From Salinimicrobium tongyeongense (GTDB lineage Bacteria; Bacteroidota; Bacteroidia; Flavobacteriales; Flavobacteriaceae): 64,000 bases of DNA. Positions 33,796-44,207 of the stretch are shown here, piece by piece (position 1 is the first letter of the stretch; every line of letters begins with the position of its first letter). The DNA lies in NCBI RefSeq assembly GCF_026109735.1, contig NZ_CP069620.1:1674001-1738000 (forward strand). The letters are read 5' to 3'. The notes below the pieces were generated by a model. The model was not told the origin of the DNA. It worked only from the letters and a program-made list of their open reading frames with translations, and searched no databases. The position numbers and the translations under genes were made by a program.

Positions 33796-36003
33796 ATGAA
33801 AATCCGATTTTTTTTTGTTCTTAGTTTATTTTCATTACAAATTCTCCTTTCTCAGGAGCCGGTGGAATTTGTTAACCCTTTTATAGGAACTTCCAATTAT
33901 GGAGCTACCAATCCGGGAGCCATTGCGCCACGGGGAATGGCAAGTGTTTCCCCATTTAATGTGGCTGGCGGCACTAACAAACTCGAGAAGGATAGCCAGT
34001 GGTTATCGAACCCTTATGTTCATGAAAATGTTTTTTTGACCGGGTTTAGTCATGTGAACCTTAGTGGGGTTGGTTGTCCCGATCTTGGGGTTATACTGGC
34101 CATGCCTACCACAGGTGATGTTGAGACAAACCATGAAACCTATGGTACAACTTACAAGAACGAAACCGCTAAAGCGGGATATTATGCTGTAGAACTGGAT
34201 AAATATCAAATAAAAGCAGAAGTAACAGCATCTACAAGGGTAGGAGTTAGCAAATATTCTTTTCCAAAAGGAAAGGCTAATATCTTAATCAATCTAGGTT
34301 TGGGGCTAACAAATGAACAGGGCGGAATGTTAAAAATAAACTCCCCAAGTGAGGTAGAAGGGGTGAGAACAGTAGGTTCTTTTTGTTATAACAATCCTGA
34401 AGCTTCTTATCCGGTATATTTTGTCGCACAACTATCTAAACCTTCAAAGGAATTCGGTGCGTGGAAGAACCCTTATAACTATGAGGGGGTGGAAGCACAA
34501 TGGATGACTTATAATGATAAGGTAAGAATTAAAAAAGGTTTTACACGCGAAGTTGTAGGGGACAGTATTGGAGCATATTTTTCATATGATTTCCAGCAGC
34601 CAACAGAAGTTGAATTAAAAGTGTCGGTATCATATGTGAGTATTGAAAATGCCAGAGAGAACCTTCAGAAGGAAGTTGGGAATCGAAGCTTTAATGAAAT
34701 ATATGAAGAAACAAGAGATGCGTGGAATGAAAAACTTTCGGTGGCTGAAGTGGAAGGGGGAAGTGCTGAAGACAAAACGGTATTCTATACAGCTTTATAT
34801 CACACCCAAATTCATCCAAATATAATCAGTGATGTCAATGGAGAGTATCCTGAAATAGCAACTGGGAAAATAGGACAAACCGAAGGTAGCCGATATACCG
34901 TGTTTTCATTATGGGATACTTACAGGAATTACCATCAATTAATGACCCTGCTTTATCCCGGGGAACAGACGGAAATGATCAATAGCATGTTAGCGATGTA
35001 TGATGAGAATGGATGGTTGCCAAAATGGGAATTAAATTCTACAGAGACCTTTACAATGGTTGGAGATCCTGCTTCTGTAGTTATTGCTGATTCTTACCTG
35101 CGCGGTCTTAGAAATTTTGATGTAGAAAAGGCTTACCAAGCTATGCTCAAAGGGGCTACAGTTACAGAAAACAATCCTCTTCGTCCTGGAAATGCTGAGT
35201 ATGTAGAAAAAGGATATTTAAGTGTTGAGAGTGGAATAGCAGGACCTGTTTCAACGACCCAGGAATATAATATATCTGATTTTGCTATTGCACAACTAGC
35301 CAAAGCCCTTGGAAAAAAAGAGGACTATAAAAAATTTTATAAACGCTCACTGTCTTACAGAAAATTGTATGACAGTAAAACCGGACTGTTAAGACCAAAA
35401 AGAGCTAATGGAGATTGGTATGAACCTTTTGACCCCAATGCCGGTGCAAATTTCACTAAAAATGTAGGATATATTGAAGGGAATGCCTGGCAATATGTTT
35501 ATATGGTGCCGCATGATATCTGGGGAATGATCAAGCTAAAAGGAGGTGGAGAAAATTTCATTCAACAACTGGATTATATATTTGATGCAGGTCATTACGA
35601 TATGGCAAATGAACCTGATTTTGCTTACCCTTTTCTTTACAACTTTATAATGGGAGAAAATGATAAAGCACAGAAAAGGATTAATGATTTACTTGGTAGG
35701 TACTATTCTAATGCGCCTGCAGGACTACCTGGAAACGATGATACAGGTACAATGAGTGCCTGGGTAATTTATGCCATGATGGGCTTTTATCCAGTGACCC
35801 CGGCAGATCCGGCCTATACACTCTTTGCACCTAAGTTTAAAAAAGTAACTCTTCACCTGAAAGATAATCATGAAGTTGTGATAAAATCTTTTATTAAGGC
35901 TGGAGAACCTCTAAAATATGTTTTAATAGACGGAGAAAAAAATAAAAAAATGTTTATTTCTCACTCAAAATTAATAGAGGCATCATTAATTGAAATGCAT
36001 TGA
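33796..36003 (+). CDS. GH92 family protein, divergent (fifth copy)
   Basis: This 735-residue secreted protein has a signal peptide ending LLSQ. GH92 marks are NPFIGTSNYGATNPGA, IEGNAWQYVYMVPHD (Glu561), MANEPDFAYPFLY in place of the HGNEPSHH seen in other copies, and GNDDTGTMSAW (Asn647-Asp648-Asp649). The acid-to-base distance is only 88 residues, against 104 to 111 in three other copies. The His-Glu pair is absent. Specificity is therefore likely to differ from the rest; alpha-1,3 or 1,6 linkages or a mannose-phosphate linkage are possible. It ends 167 bases before susC. Confidence 0.92.
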   Translation: MKIRFFFVLSLFSLQILLSQEPVEFVNPFIGTSNYGATNPGAIAPRGMASVSPFNVAGGTNKLEKDSQWLSNPYVHENVFLTGFSHVNLSGVGCPDLGVILAMPTTGDVETNHETYGTTYKNETAKAGYYAVELDKYQIKAEVTASTRVGVSKYSFPKGKANILINLGLGLTNEQGGMLKINSPSEVEGVRTVGSFCYNNPEASYPVYFVAQLSKPSKEFGAWKNPYNYEGVEAQWMTYNDKVRIKKGFTREVVGDSIGAYFSYDFQQPTEVELKVSVSYVSIENARENLQKEVGNRSFNEIYEETRDAWNEKLSVAEVEGGSAEDKTVFYTALYHTQIHPNIISDVNGEYPEIATGKIGQTEGSRYTVFSLWDTYRNYHQLMTLLYPGEQTEMINSMLAMYDENGWLPKWELNSTETFTMVGDPASVVIADSYLRGLRNFDVEKAYQAMLKGATVTENNPLRPGNAEYVEKGYLSVESGIAGPVSTTQEYNISDFAIAQLAKALGKKEDYKKFYKRSLSYRKLYDSKTGLLRPKRANGDWYEPFDPNAGANFTKNVGYIEGNAWQYVYMVPHDIWGMIKLKGGGENFIQQLDYIFDAGHYDMANEPDFAYPFLYNFIMGENDKAQKRINDLLGRYYSNAPAGLPGNDDTGTMSAWVIYAMMGFYPVTPADPAYTLFAPKFKKVTLHLKDNHEVVIKSFIKAGEPLKYVLIDGEKNKKMFISHSKLIEASLIEMH

Positions 36004-36170
36004 AAACCGTTTAAAATGTGTAAATCTATATCGTTTTCGAACCCAGGAAGTTGTTGAGCTATCCACCGCTGCTATTCGTCGAAATTCGATTTTTCCCTTA
36101 ACACTCCTGTAACATTTGCAGTATATTTACTTCATCTTGTAGACATTATTTAATCAAATTACAACAAACC
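36004..36170 (+). promoter_or_regulatory. Leader region before susC
   Basis: This is the longest gap inside the 13-gene run and probably carries a separate promoter or leader for susCD. It holds a short palindrome TCGAA-A-TTCGA (36079-36089) and an imperfect -7-like TATATTTA (about 36122-36129). No full TTG / TAnnTTTG pair was found. An mRNA-level control site is equally possible. Confidence 0.35.
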
Positions 36171-39100
36171 ATGAAAATCAAATTATTTATCTTGTTTGGT
36201 TTTGCGCTCGGGCTTTTTAGTCAGAATATGGTAGCGCAGGATCAGACAATATCTGGAACTATTACAGACGCTCAGAATGGAATGCCACTTCCGGGTGTAA
36301 CAGTTGTGGAAAAAGGTACCATGAATGGTGCAGTAACAGATATGGATGGGAATTACATGATTGACGTTCCTTCTGATGCTGTTCTTGTTTTCTCTATGGT
36401 AGGATTTACCACTAGAGAAATTACTGTTGGGCAACAAAGTACTATAGATGTTCAATTAACAGCAGATGTTCAAGCCCTGGATGAGGTAGTGGTAACTGCT
36501 CTGGGAATCAAGAGGGAGACTAAGAAACTCGGCTATGCAATGAGTGAAGTGGAAGGAGATGAAATTAGTAAAACCAACACTGTGAGTCCTGTAAGAGGGC
36601 TACAGGGGAAGGTTGCTGGTGTAAGCATCGGATCTTCAGATGGAGGATTATTTGGAAATTCCAAAATCCAAATTCGGGGGATTTCTTCTTTAAATTCAAA
36701 CAATAACCAGCCAATCTTCGTAATAGACGGAGTTATTCTTGAAAATTCAGTTGCTGATGAAGCGGCAGATTGGTCTGCAAGTGCGAATGACTACGGAAAT
36801 ATTCTTAAAAACCTAAACCCTGACAACTATGAAAGTGTATCGGTGCTAAAGGGTGCAGCTGCGACAGCTTTGTATGGTTCTCGCGGTATTAACGGGGTGG
36901 TAATAATTCAAACAAAAGATGGTTCTGGTGTTCGAGGATTAGGTGTCACCGTAAGCCAAACAGTCGGTATTGAAGATGTATACAGGCAACCGGCGTTACA
37001 GAATGAATTTGGTCCAGGAACACTTCCCGGATATGTGGGTTATGGAAGACAGGATTCAAATGGGGATTACTACAGGTTTAGCCCTGAATTCTATTATAAT
37101 ACTGATGGAAATCCCACTTTAATTAATCATGCAGGTGGTGGGCTTAGTTACGGGCCAAGGTTTGATAGTAGTGTGATGATCGAAGATTATGACGGCAATC
37201 TGATTCCTTACGTGGCTAATGAGGATAACATGAAAGATGCGTACGACACTGGGTGGAACAGTAATACCCACTTTGCTATAAAAGGTGGGAATGAAAAAGC
37301 GACGTTCTACTTATCAGATTCTTACAGTTATAGAACAGGCGTTCTACCTAACAATAGTTTTGATCGAAACACTTTAGCTTTTAGAGCTAGTTATGAAGTA
37401 GCCCCGTGGTTAAAAGCTAATGGTTCTGTTACATTTACCCAATCTGCGTCTAAAAATGCAAGAAATGATTTTTCTGAAATTTTTGCAACGGGTGGTTTTG
37501 AAAGAATTTATAATACTAGTAAATATTCTCAGAGAAGATATTGGCAGGCTGAACATGGCGGAATTCCTAATTCTGATTATGGTGACGAGTATGCTTATGC
37601 ACCCAATGCAGGTTTGTGGTTCTCTTTTAATACTGCAAATGCTGTGCAAGAAGAGACTGTTGTTCGTCCTGTAGTAAGTTTGTCGGCTTCTCTTACTGAC
37701 TGGCTTACTCTTGCTGTAGAAGGAAATATGAATTACTATACCACCCGGTTCGAAAATAAAAATTTAGGAAGTGGTTTGGCAAATGAAGGTGGGGGATACG
37801 AGTTGAACCATACAAGAAACGTGAGCAGAACAGGTAAGATTACCTTAAATGCAAATACCCAGATCAATGAAGATTTCTCTGCCCAGGTTTTACTCGGAGG
37901 AGAGATTTGGGATCAGGAAAAATCACAAAGTAATGTGAGAACAGATGGTGGACTTGTTTTCCCTGGTAATTTCTTTATTGATAACTCTAAAAGAGATCCA
38001 ATAGGATTTGCAAGTGTATTTGGAACTAAACAAATTAATTCGTTGTACTTCCTTACTAGTTTTGGATATCAGGATCAGGTTTTTCTTGATATAACAGGTA
38101 GAAATGACTGGTCTTCGGCTCTCGTTTATACAGATGGTACAGGAAATAACTCGTATTTCTATCCTTCCGTTTCTACATCGTGGATATTTGATCAGACCTT
38201 TGAAATGCCTGAATGGGTTACTTTCGGAAAATTGAGAGCTTCTTGGGCACAAGTAGGTAGTGATACAGATCCATACCTGATTAACCCTGGATACCAAATA
38301 GGTAGCTTTGAAATGGAAAATGGGAATTTTGTTCCCTGGAATAATATTTCTACTACCTTAGTGGATAGGAGCATTGAGCCAGAAAGAAAAAATTCATTTG
38401 AAATAGGTGCAGATCTTAGGTTCCTTGAAAATCGTATAGGTTTAGACGTTGCCTATTATGATGAGACTATCAAAAATCAAATTGGTTCTGTTCCAATTCC
38501 AAGGGAATCAGGCTATAATAATCTGTTTACCAACGTAGGAACACTTAAGAATTATGGATTGGAACTTAGTTTGACTGTGGATCCAATTAGAACAGAAAAC
38601 TTTAGGTGGAGATCTACTTTTAACTATTGGGATAACACTACAAAAGTTACCGAGTTACATGAAGATTACGGAGAATATAAAGTATTAGGAGGTTATACTA
38701 ACTATGGGAACTATCGAATAGGTTCTGTTGCATTTGAAGGTGGTGAATACGGAGTATTAATGTCTGATAGTTCTAAAAAGTTATGGCAGTCTACTGATGC
38801 AAATGGGAATCCTATAGACGATCCCAGAAATGGAATGCCTATCTTAAAATATAGTGATGCTAACCGTGGAGCGGTTTATACACGTAGTGGTGTTGTTGAA
38901 GAGATTGGTAAAATTCAGCCTGACTTTGAAGGTTCATGGAGCAATGAATTTTCTTATAAAGGGCTTACATTATCCGTGCTGTTAGATGCTCGTTTTGGTG
39001 GTCATATTGCTTCTTACTCTAGTAAATATGGTACAGCTTATGGATATTTAGAAGAATCGCTTGATGGACGAGCTCCTGAATATGGCGGTGTAACATGGAC

Positions 39101-39584
39101 ATCTGAATATGCTGATACTCAAGGACAGGTATTTGAAGATGGTATTATTCCTGAAGGAGTTTTTGGTCCTGACCAGTCGGTCACTGCACCTGATGGAACA
39201 ATTGTTAATGTAGGCGGGATGACATTTCAGGAAGCTTATGATCAGGGCTATGTTGAACCTACTCACGCGGGCTACTATCATTACTTTAATAATGCCTGGA
39301 GTTCTGGGGTAGTTAATGATGACTGGTTTACAGAATTAGAGTATATCGCTTTAAGAAACATTAGTATTGGTTATAATTTTCCATCTAATATCAGTGATAA
39401 AATCAAAGCACAAAATCTGTATATTGGAATTAATGGACATAATCTTGGCTACTTACACAATTCATTGCCAAATGATATTCATCCTGAAGGATTTAGAGGA
39501 ACAACGAGTTCTGCTTCATTTTTGGAGAGATCTTTTACTCCGTACACAGCCTCTTACTCCATGACAGTTTCTATTGACTTTTAA
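36171..39584 (+). CDS. SusC/RagA-type TonB-dependent glycan transporter
   Basis: This 1,137-residue outer-membrane protein has a signal peptide ending MVAQ, a carboxypeptidase-regulatory-like domain (about 25-100, ISGTITDAQNGMPLPGVTV), a TonB box-like ALDEVVVTALG, a plug domain (PVRGLQGKVAGVSIG, QPIFVIDGV, VLKGAAATALYGSRGINGV) and a beta-barrel ending in the aromatic-rich YSMTVSIDF. There is no STN domain, so it is not of the anti-sigma signalling kind. With the SusD protein 12 bases downstream it would import released oligosaccharides or glycopeptides across the outer membrane. Confidence 0.95.
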   Translation: MKIKLFILFGFALGLFSQNMVAQDQTISGTITDAQNGMPLPGVTVVEKGTMNGAVTDMDGNYMIDVPSDAVLVFSMVGFTTREITVGQQSTIDVQLTADVQALDEVVVTALGIKRETKKLGYAMSEVEGDEISKTNTVSPVRGLQGKVAGVSIGSSDGGLFGNSKIQIRGISSLNSNNNQPIFVIDGVILENSVADEAADWSASANDYGNILKNLNPDNYESVSVLKGAAATALYGSRGINGVVIIQTKDGSGVRGLGVTVSQTVGIEDVYRQPALQNEFGPGTLPGYVGYGRQDSNGDYYRFSPEFYYNTDGNPTLINHAGGGLSYGPRFDSSVMIEDYDGNLIPYVANEDNMKDAYDTGWNSNTHFAIKGGNEKATFYLSDSYSYRTGVLPNNSFDRNTLAFRASYEVAPWLKANGSVTFTQSASKNARNDFSEIFATGGFERIYNTSKYSQRRYWQAEHGGIPNSDYGDEYAYAPNAGLWFSFNTANAVQEETVVRPVVSLSASLTDWLTLAVEGNMNYYTTRFENKNLGSGLANEGGGYELNHTRNVSRTGKITLNANTQINEDFSAQVLLGGEIWDQEKSQSNVRTDGGLVFPGNFFIDNSKRDPIGFASVFGTKQINSLYFLTSFGYQDQVFLDITGRNDWSSALVYTDGTGNNSYFYPSVSTSWIFDQTFEMPEWVTFGKLRASWAQVGSDTDPYLINPGYQIGSFEMENGNFVPWNNISTTLVDRSIEPERKNSFEIGADLRFLENRIGLDVAYYDETIKNQIGSVPIPRESGYNNLFTNVGTLKNYGLELSLTVDPIRTENFRWRSTFNYWDNTTKVTELHEDYGEYKVLGGYTNYGNYRIGSVAFEGGEYGVLMSDSSKKLWQSTDANGNPIDDPRNGMPILKYSDANRGAVYTRSGVVEEIGKIQPDFEGSWSNEFSYKGLTLSVLLDARFGGHIASYSSKYGTAYGYLEESLDGRAPEYGGVTWTSEYADTQGQVFEDGIIPEGVFGPDQSVTAPDGTIVNVGGMTFQEAYDQGYVEPTHAGYYHYFNNAWSSGVVNDDWFTELEYIALRNISIGYNFPSNISDKIKAQNLYIGINGHNLGYLHNSLPNDIHPEGFRGTTSSASFLERSFTPYTASYSMTVSIDF

Positions 39585-39596
39585 AAATCATGATTT

Positions 39597-41456
39597 ATGA
39601 AAAATACAATTAAATTAGCTTTATTTTCTGCACTCATCTTTACGGTAGGATGTGAGAAAGAAGATTTTGCAGACTTGAATAGTGATCCATCCCAGGTTGC
39701 TGAGCCAGAGTTGACGCTTTCAATGACTCAGGCTATTGAGCAGATGTATGAAAACGATTATACTACATGGTTCTACAATGCCTTTGATTACACTTATCCG
39801 TGGTCACAAGTGGTGACAGGAGGAGTGAATTCCGGGAATACAGAGCAGGTAGTGGAGATGGGCCCCAAAGGTGACCATAATATTTACTCTTCCCTAATTC
39901 CTACAGTGAGAGAAATTCGAGCAAGAATTGATGCTATGGCTCCTGATGAGCAAGAAGAAAGACGAGCCATGAGAGCCATGACTTATCCTATCCAGATTCT
40001 TCCTGCTATGACACTTACAGACCATTACGGTGCAATAATTTATAGTGAGGCTGGAATGGCTCCATACACTACTCCTCCTTTGTTAACTCCTGTCTATGAT
40101 TTGCAATCCGAATTGTTTAATATTTGGCTTGATGAGCTCGATACTGCTATTGTTGACCTTATGGCAGAGGATCAATTCGATGTGGGAGATCAGGATCTTA
40201 TTTATGGAGGTGATTATAAAAAATGGGCTCAGTTTGCCAATCTTCTTAAATTAAAGATCGCTGCAAGACTTGTAAATAAAGATAGGGCTAAAGCGATAGA
40301 AATAGTAGAGGAAGTTGTCAATTCTCCCGCAGGATATATGGATCAACTTTCAGATGATTTTCTTTACCACAAAGGTGTTGATTACTTTGGTACCGGGGAA
40401 GGCGTAGGTGTAGGAATGGGAGCAGAGAATTTTATTGATTTTCTGCTTGAGAATAAGGATCCGAGGTTAAGAGTACTTTTTGAAAAGAACTCCTTTAATG
40501 GTGAAGTCGTACAGGCATTTTTAGATGCCGGTAAGCCATTACCGCCTTATGTCGCAGAATATGTTGAAACTGATTCAAATGGTGATTTTGCTGGATGGTC
40601 TGGACCGGGTGAACCATGGGTTCGATACCACGGGGTTCCTCTTGCGCCTGATGCAACTATAGATGGCGACAATGATTTTTATTTTAATCAAAGCGTTAAT
40701 AATAGAATTGGCGTTGATGGTGTAGAAAAAGTGTATGCTTCAACTTCAAATTTCAATGAGAGATTAGTACGTACCGCTATTAACTTCACCTACCCTACTA
40801 AGCCTGGAGGACGTATTCTGGAGGTTGTTGACAATTTCCCTTCATTGAAAGTTATTTTAGGATCATCGGCAGAGACTATGTTTTACCTGGCAGAATTTAA
40901 ATTACTTGGAGCAAATATTTCCGGTTCAGCTCAGGAATATTTTGATAAAGGTGTGGAATTATCTGTAAGAAGACTGGATCTAATGGCACAAAACAACCGT
41001 TATCCTTATTATGATGAAGATCCCGTTTATTTGGATTCCGAGCTTGCATCTGAGGGAAGTACAGCTCTGAGAGATGGTGAAATTCAGGCCTTACTGGATC
41101 AACCTGCCTACGATTTAAGCTCTGATGGACTTGAAAAAATCTATATTCAACAGTACATCAATTTTGCAGCTACTCCTGGTGATCTCTGGACTACTGTGAG
41201 AAGGTCAGGTATTCCGGTAAGGAATAGTAACATCTTCCCATGGGATCCTCTTGTTGCAGGTGGAACGGAATTGGTTATCCCCCGTAGATTTAGTGTAGAA
41301 ATACCTACTGAAGACAACAAGAACTTTGAGAATACAGAGGCTGCATACATTAGTCAGGGCTTCACTCCAGGATCGGTTAATCCACTTATTCTTAATGAGG
41401 AAAGAATTTGGTTTGATGAACCAAACCCTGATTATGGTGCAGGTCCTAAACAATAA
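39597..41456 (+). CDS. SusD/RagB-type surface glycan-binding lipoprotein
   Basis: This 619-residue lipoprotein (FTVGC, Cys19) has the SusD-like helical fold of the SusD-like_2 group. Its cysteine is followed by EKEDF, an acidic stretch resembling the Bacteroidota surface-export signal. It is the only lipoprotein of the glycan region with such a stretch, so it probably sits on the cell surface as the lid of the SusC barrel. It is the last gene of the run and is followed by a strong terminator. Confidence 0.93.
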   Translation: MKNTIKLALFSALIFTVGCEKEDFADLNSDPSQVAEPELTLSMTQAIEQMYENDYTTWFYNAFDYTYPWSQVVTGGVNSGNTEQVVEMGPKGDHNIYSSLIPTVREIRARIDAMAPDEQEERRAMRAMTYPIQILPAMTLTDHYGAIIYSEAGMAPYTTPPLLTPVYDLQSELFNIWLDELDTAIVDLMAEDQFDVGDQDLIYGGDYKKWAQFANLLKLKIAARLVNKDRAKAIEIVEEVVNSPAGYMDQLSDDFLYHKGVDYFGTGEGVGVGMGAENFIDFLLENKDPRLRVLFEKNSFNGEVVQAFLDAGKPLPPYVAEYVETDSNGDFAGWSGPGEPWVRYHGVPLAPDATIDGDNDFYFNQSVNNRIGVDGVEKVYASTSNFNERLVRTAINFTYPTKPGGRILEVVDNFPSLKVILGSSAETMFYLAEFKLLGANISGSAQEYFDKGVELSVRRLDLMAQNNRYPYYDEDPVYLDSELASEGSTALRDGEIQALLDQPAYDLSSDGLEKIYIQQYINFAATPGDLWTTVRRSGIPVRNSNIFPWDPLVAGGTELVIPRRFSVEIPTEDNKNFENTEAAYISQGFTPGSVNPLILNEERIWFDEPNPDYGAGPKQ

Positions 41457-41547
41457 AACTCAAACAGGATCAATCTAGTTGCAAATATCTACTAGTGTTT
41501 GAATTAGCAATATTACCAAGAGAATATTTGAAAACCAGATTATCATT

Positions 41548-41582
41548 AAAAGGGAATTTCTATTTAGAGGTTCCCTTTTTTT
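41548..41582 (+). terminator. Rho-independent terminator after susD
   Basis: A perfect 9-bp stem, AAAAGGGAA (41548-41556) with TTCCCTTTT (41571-41579), has a 14-base loop and ends in a T-run. It lies 92 bases after the SusD stop and 18 bases before the next start, so it closes the large mannosidase/susCD run. Confidence 0.85.
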
Positions 41583-41600
41583 AATTCAAAAATAAACGAA

Positions 41601-44195
41601 ATGAAAATAACCAAATTACTTATATTCTTCAGCTTACTTCTTTCGGTGAGTCATTTATCTGCCCAGAAAAGACAGGGTAATATTGTAGAATATTTTGGAA
41701 AAGAAAAAGTTGAAGATATCAATGAAGGAGAGGTAATCCATCTCTTTAAGGAAGGTTTAATCCTTTCGAGGAAGAGACTTCCTGGTGAAGCAAAATCAGT
41801 TCTAAGTGATCCATTTTTTGCAAATTTACTTCAGGATAAAACCATGGTTATCTCTGAAGGAGAAGAAGCTTTTGCTGATGTTGACACTAAGGCGGCTAAA
41901 TGGGAAAGAATTAAGGTAAGTGAAAACAGTGAATTCGATAATGATGGCTTTAGAAATGGCTATCTCTACCTGGAGTATGATTCAGATTCAGAAAAGACAG
42001 TGATATTCGAAGCTTCTGGGCATACAGCAGCCTTAATTAATGGTCTGCCTCACGAAGGAGATCATTATGATTTCGGTTGGAGTCTTATTCCCGTAAAACT
42101 TCAGAAAGGGAAAAATGAATTTATTTTAACCGGAGGCAGGTTTTCTCATATGCGTGCAAGACTATTAAAGCCCAACCAACCGGTACAGTTTACCACAAGA
42201 GACATGACTCTGCCAGATGTTCAGAGAGAAGACAAAGAAGCTTTAATAGGTGCAATCAGGATTATGAACAGCAATGATTCGTGGCTCAAGGACGCTAAGA
42301 TAGTAACAATTGCAGGGTCTAATGAAAATGAAACTAATGTACCCTCTGTTTCTCCCTTAAATGTGAGAAAGGTGCCTTTTAGCATTCCTGTTCCCGAAAT
42401 TCTTCCTGCAGGTGATACGTTTAGGGTAGTTATCCAGTTAAAGGATAGGAGAGGGAAAATAATAGATTCTAAAAATCTTGAATTGGCAATAAAATCAAAA
42501 CATGCCCATCATAAAAAGACCTTCATTAGTGATATTGATGGAAGTGTGCAGTACTATAGTGTTGCTCCATCACTTACAAAAGATAAAGAACAACAGGCTT
42601 TATTTCTTTCTGTTCATGGTGCTTCAGTAGAAGCTGTTAATCAAGCCAACGCCTATAAACAAAAAGACTGGGGCCATTTGGTGGCTCCTACCAATCGGAG
42701 GCCCTTTGGTTTCGCATGGGAAGATTGGGGGCGCTTGGATGCACTGGAAGTACTGGAGCATGCCGAGGAGCTATTTAAGACAGATCCGCAGCATACTTAC
42801 CTAACTGGCCATTCAATGGGGGGACACGGCACATGGTATTTGGGTGTTACATATCCAGATAGGTTTGCGGCCATCGCACCTGCTGCGGGATACCCAGATT
42901 TACTCGAGTACAGGCACAGTTTTATTAAAAGGGCTGCAGAAAGACCTGAAGAATACTTTGAAAGGTTCGGTATGAGTAAATCTGAATTCCTTAAAGGTAT
43001 ATCTGCTGGCTATGAAAAGGAATCTGACCGGTTAATGGATTCCATGGTTAGAAGAGCTGGAAATCCAAGTAGAACCCTGAAGCTGGAAAACAATTATCTT
43101 CACTTCGGAATTTATGTGCTTCACGGAGAAGCAGATTCGGTAGTACCTACTTTTATTGCTCGCGAAATGCGCGAACGTTTAGGGAAATTTCACAATGATT
43201 TTGCTTATTATGAATATCCAGATGGAACCCACTGGTATGGAGATCACAGTGTAGATTGGCCTCTTATTTTCGATTTCTTTAAGGCACGAAAAATAGAATC
43301 TCCGGAAGAAATAGATGAAATTGAATTTTCTACCGGTTCTCCCGGCGTTTCTGCAACTTCTCATTTTATCACTATTTATCAACAGGAAAAACCTTTTGAG
43401 ATTAGCTCTTTTAGGTTTGATAAAGAAGACGGTAAGGTGTCTTTAGAGACAGAGAACGTAGAAGTTTTAAAACTGAATTTTAAGGAGATGGGTGTCTCTT
43501 CACTTGACACTTTGAGTATTGACAATGAAATTCTCCCCATCAAAACATCAACAAAAAATGCCTTTTTTAGAAAGAATGCAGGTGTTTGGGAGATTGCTTC
43601 AACACCTTCAGTTGCAGAAAAAGGACCACACCGGTACGGCGGATTCAAGGATGCTTTCAGAAATAACATGGTTTTCGTTTTTGCAACAAAAGGCTCAAAG
43701 GAGGAGAATGAATGGTACTACAATAGAGCAAAATTTGATGCAGAAAAGTTCTATTACAGGGCAAACGGCAATGTTGAGTTAGTAAGGGATGTAGATTTTA
43801 GGGCTGATAAATACAGTGACAGGAACGTGATTCTTTATGGAAATAAAAGCAATAATGCTGCCTGGAACAGGCTCTTAAAAGACTCTCCCATTCAGGTCAC
43901 AAAAAATAAGCTTCAGGTTGGAGATAAAACCTTTTCTGGGGAACAATGGGGTGCTTATTTTATTTTCCCAAGAAGAGATAGTGATATAGCTAGTGTAGGT
44001 GTGATAACTGCAACAGGTGAGAGAGGAATGAAAGGGGCATATGCAAATGACTACCTTGAAAATGGCACCTTTTTTCCTGATGTTATGATTTTTGATGATA
44101 CAATGATGAAAAATGGTATTTCGGGACTTAAGTATAGTGGGTTTTTTGATAATTCATGGAATGTTGAAGGCGGAGACTTCTATTGGAGAGAATAA
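41601..44195 (+). CDS. Secreted alpha/beta-hydrolase (S9-like), function unknown
   Basis: This 864-residue protein has a signal peptide ending HLSAQ. The first 300 residues are beta-rich, with a fold I do not recognise. The middle is an alpha/beta-hydrolase with TGHSMGGHGTW (nucleophile Ser405), HGEADSVVP (Asp512) and YPDGTHWYGDH (His544). The last 300 residues form another uncharacterised region with a Rossmann-like patch (RNVILYGNKSNNAAW). Prolyl-oligopeptidase-like peptidases and carbohydrate esterases share this core. In a glycoprotein locus either a peptidase or an O-acetyl esterase would make sense. Substrate not assignable. Confidence 0.8.
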   Translation: MKITKLLIFFSLLLSVSHLSAQKRQGNIVEYFGKEKVEDINEGEVIHLFKEGLILSRKRLPGEAKSVLSDPFFANLLQDKTMVISEGEEAFADVDTKAAKWERIKVSENSEFDNDGFRNGYLYLEYDSDSEKTVIFEASGHTAALINGLPHEGDHYDFGWSLIPVKLQKGKNEFILTGGRFSHMRARLLKPNQPVQFTTRDMTLPDVQREDKEALIGAIRIMNSNDSWLKDAKIVTIAGSNENETNVPSVSPLNVRKVPFSIPVPEILPAGDTFRVVIQLKDRRGKIIDSKNLELAIKSKHAHHKKTFISDIDGSVQYYSVAPSLTKDKEQQALFLSVHGASVEAVNQANAYKQKDWGHLVAPTNRRPFGFAWEDWGRLDALEVLEHAEELFKTDPQHTYLTGHSMGGHGTWYLGVTYPDRFAAIAPAAGYPDLLEYRHSFIKRAAERPEEYFERFGMSKSEFLKGISAGYEKESDRLMDSMVRRAGNPSRTLKLENNYLHFGIYVLHGEADSVVPTFIAREMRERLGKFHNDFAYYEYPDGTHWYGDHSVDWPLIFDFFKARKIESPEEIDEIEFSTGSPGVSATSHFITIYQQEKPFEISSFRFDKEDGKVSLETENVEVLKLNFKEMGVSSLDTLSIDNEILPIKTSTKNAFFRKNAGVWEIASTPSVAEKGPHRYGGFKDAFRNNMVFVFATKGSKEENEWYYNRAKFDAEKFYYRANGNVELVRDVDFRADKYSDRNVILYGNKSNNAAWNRLLKDSPIQVTKNKLQVGDKTFSGEQWGAYFIFPRRDSDIASVGVITATGERGMKGAYANDYLENGTFFPDVMIFDDTMMKNGISGLKYSGFFDNSWNVEGGDFYWRE

Positions 44196-44207
44196 ATGAT
44201 CACTTTA

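Noticed and set aside
36004-36060. Two CGTTT words (36008 and 36032) resembling LytTR regulator half-sites before susC
   Set aside because: The half-sites match the LytTR consensus only partly and are 24 bases apart, not the usual 21 or so. They are not repeated before the other genes.
41498-41530. Promoter-like pair TTTG (41498) and AATATTTG (41523) after susD
   Set aside because: The -7 box has a mismatch in the key TA, and the transcript would run straight into the terminator at 41548.
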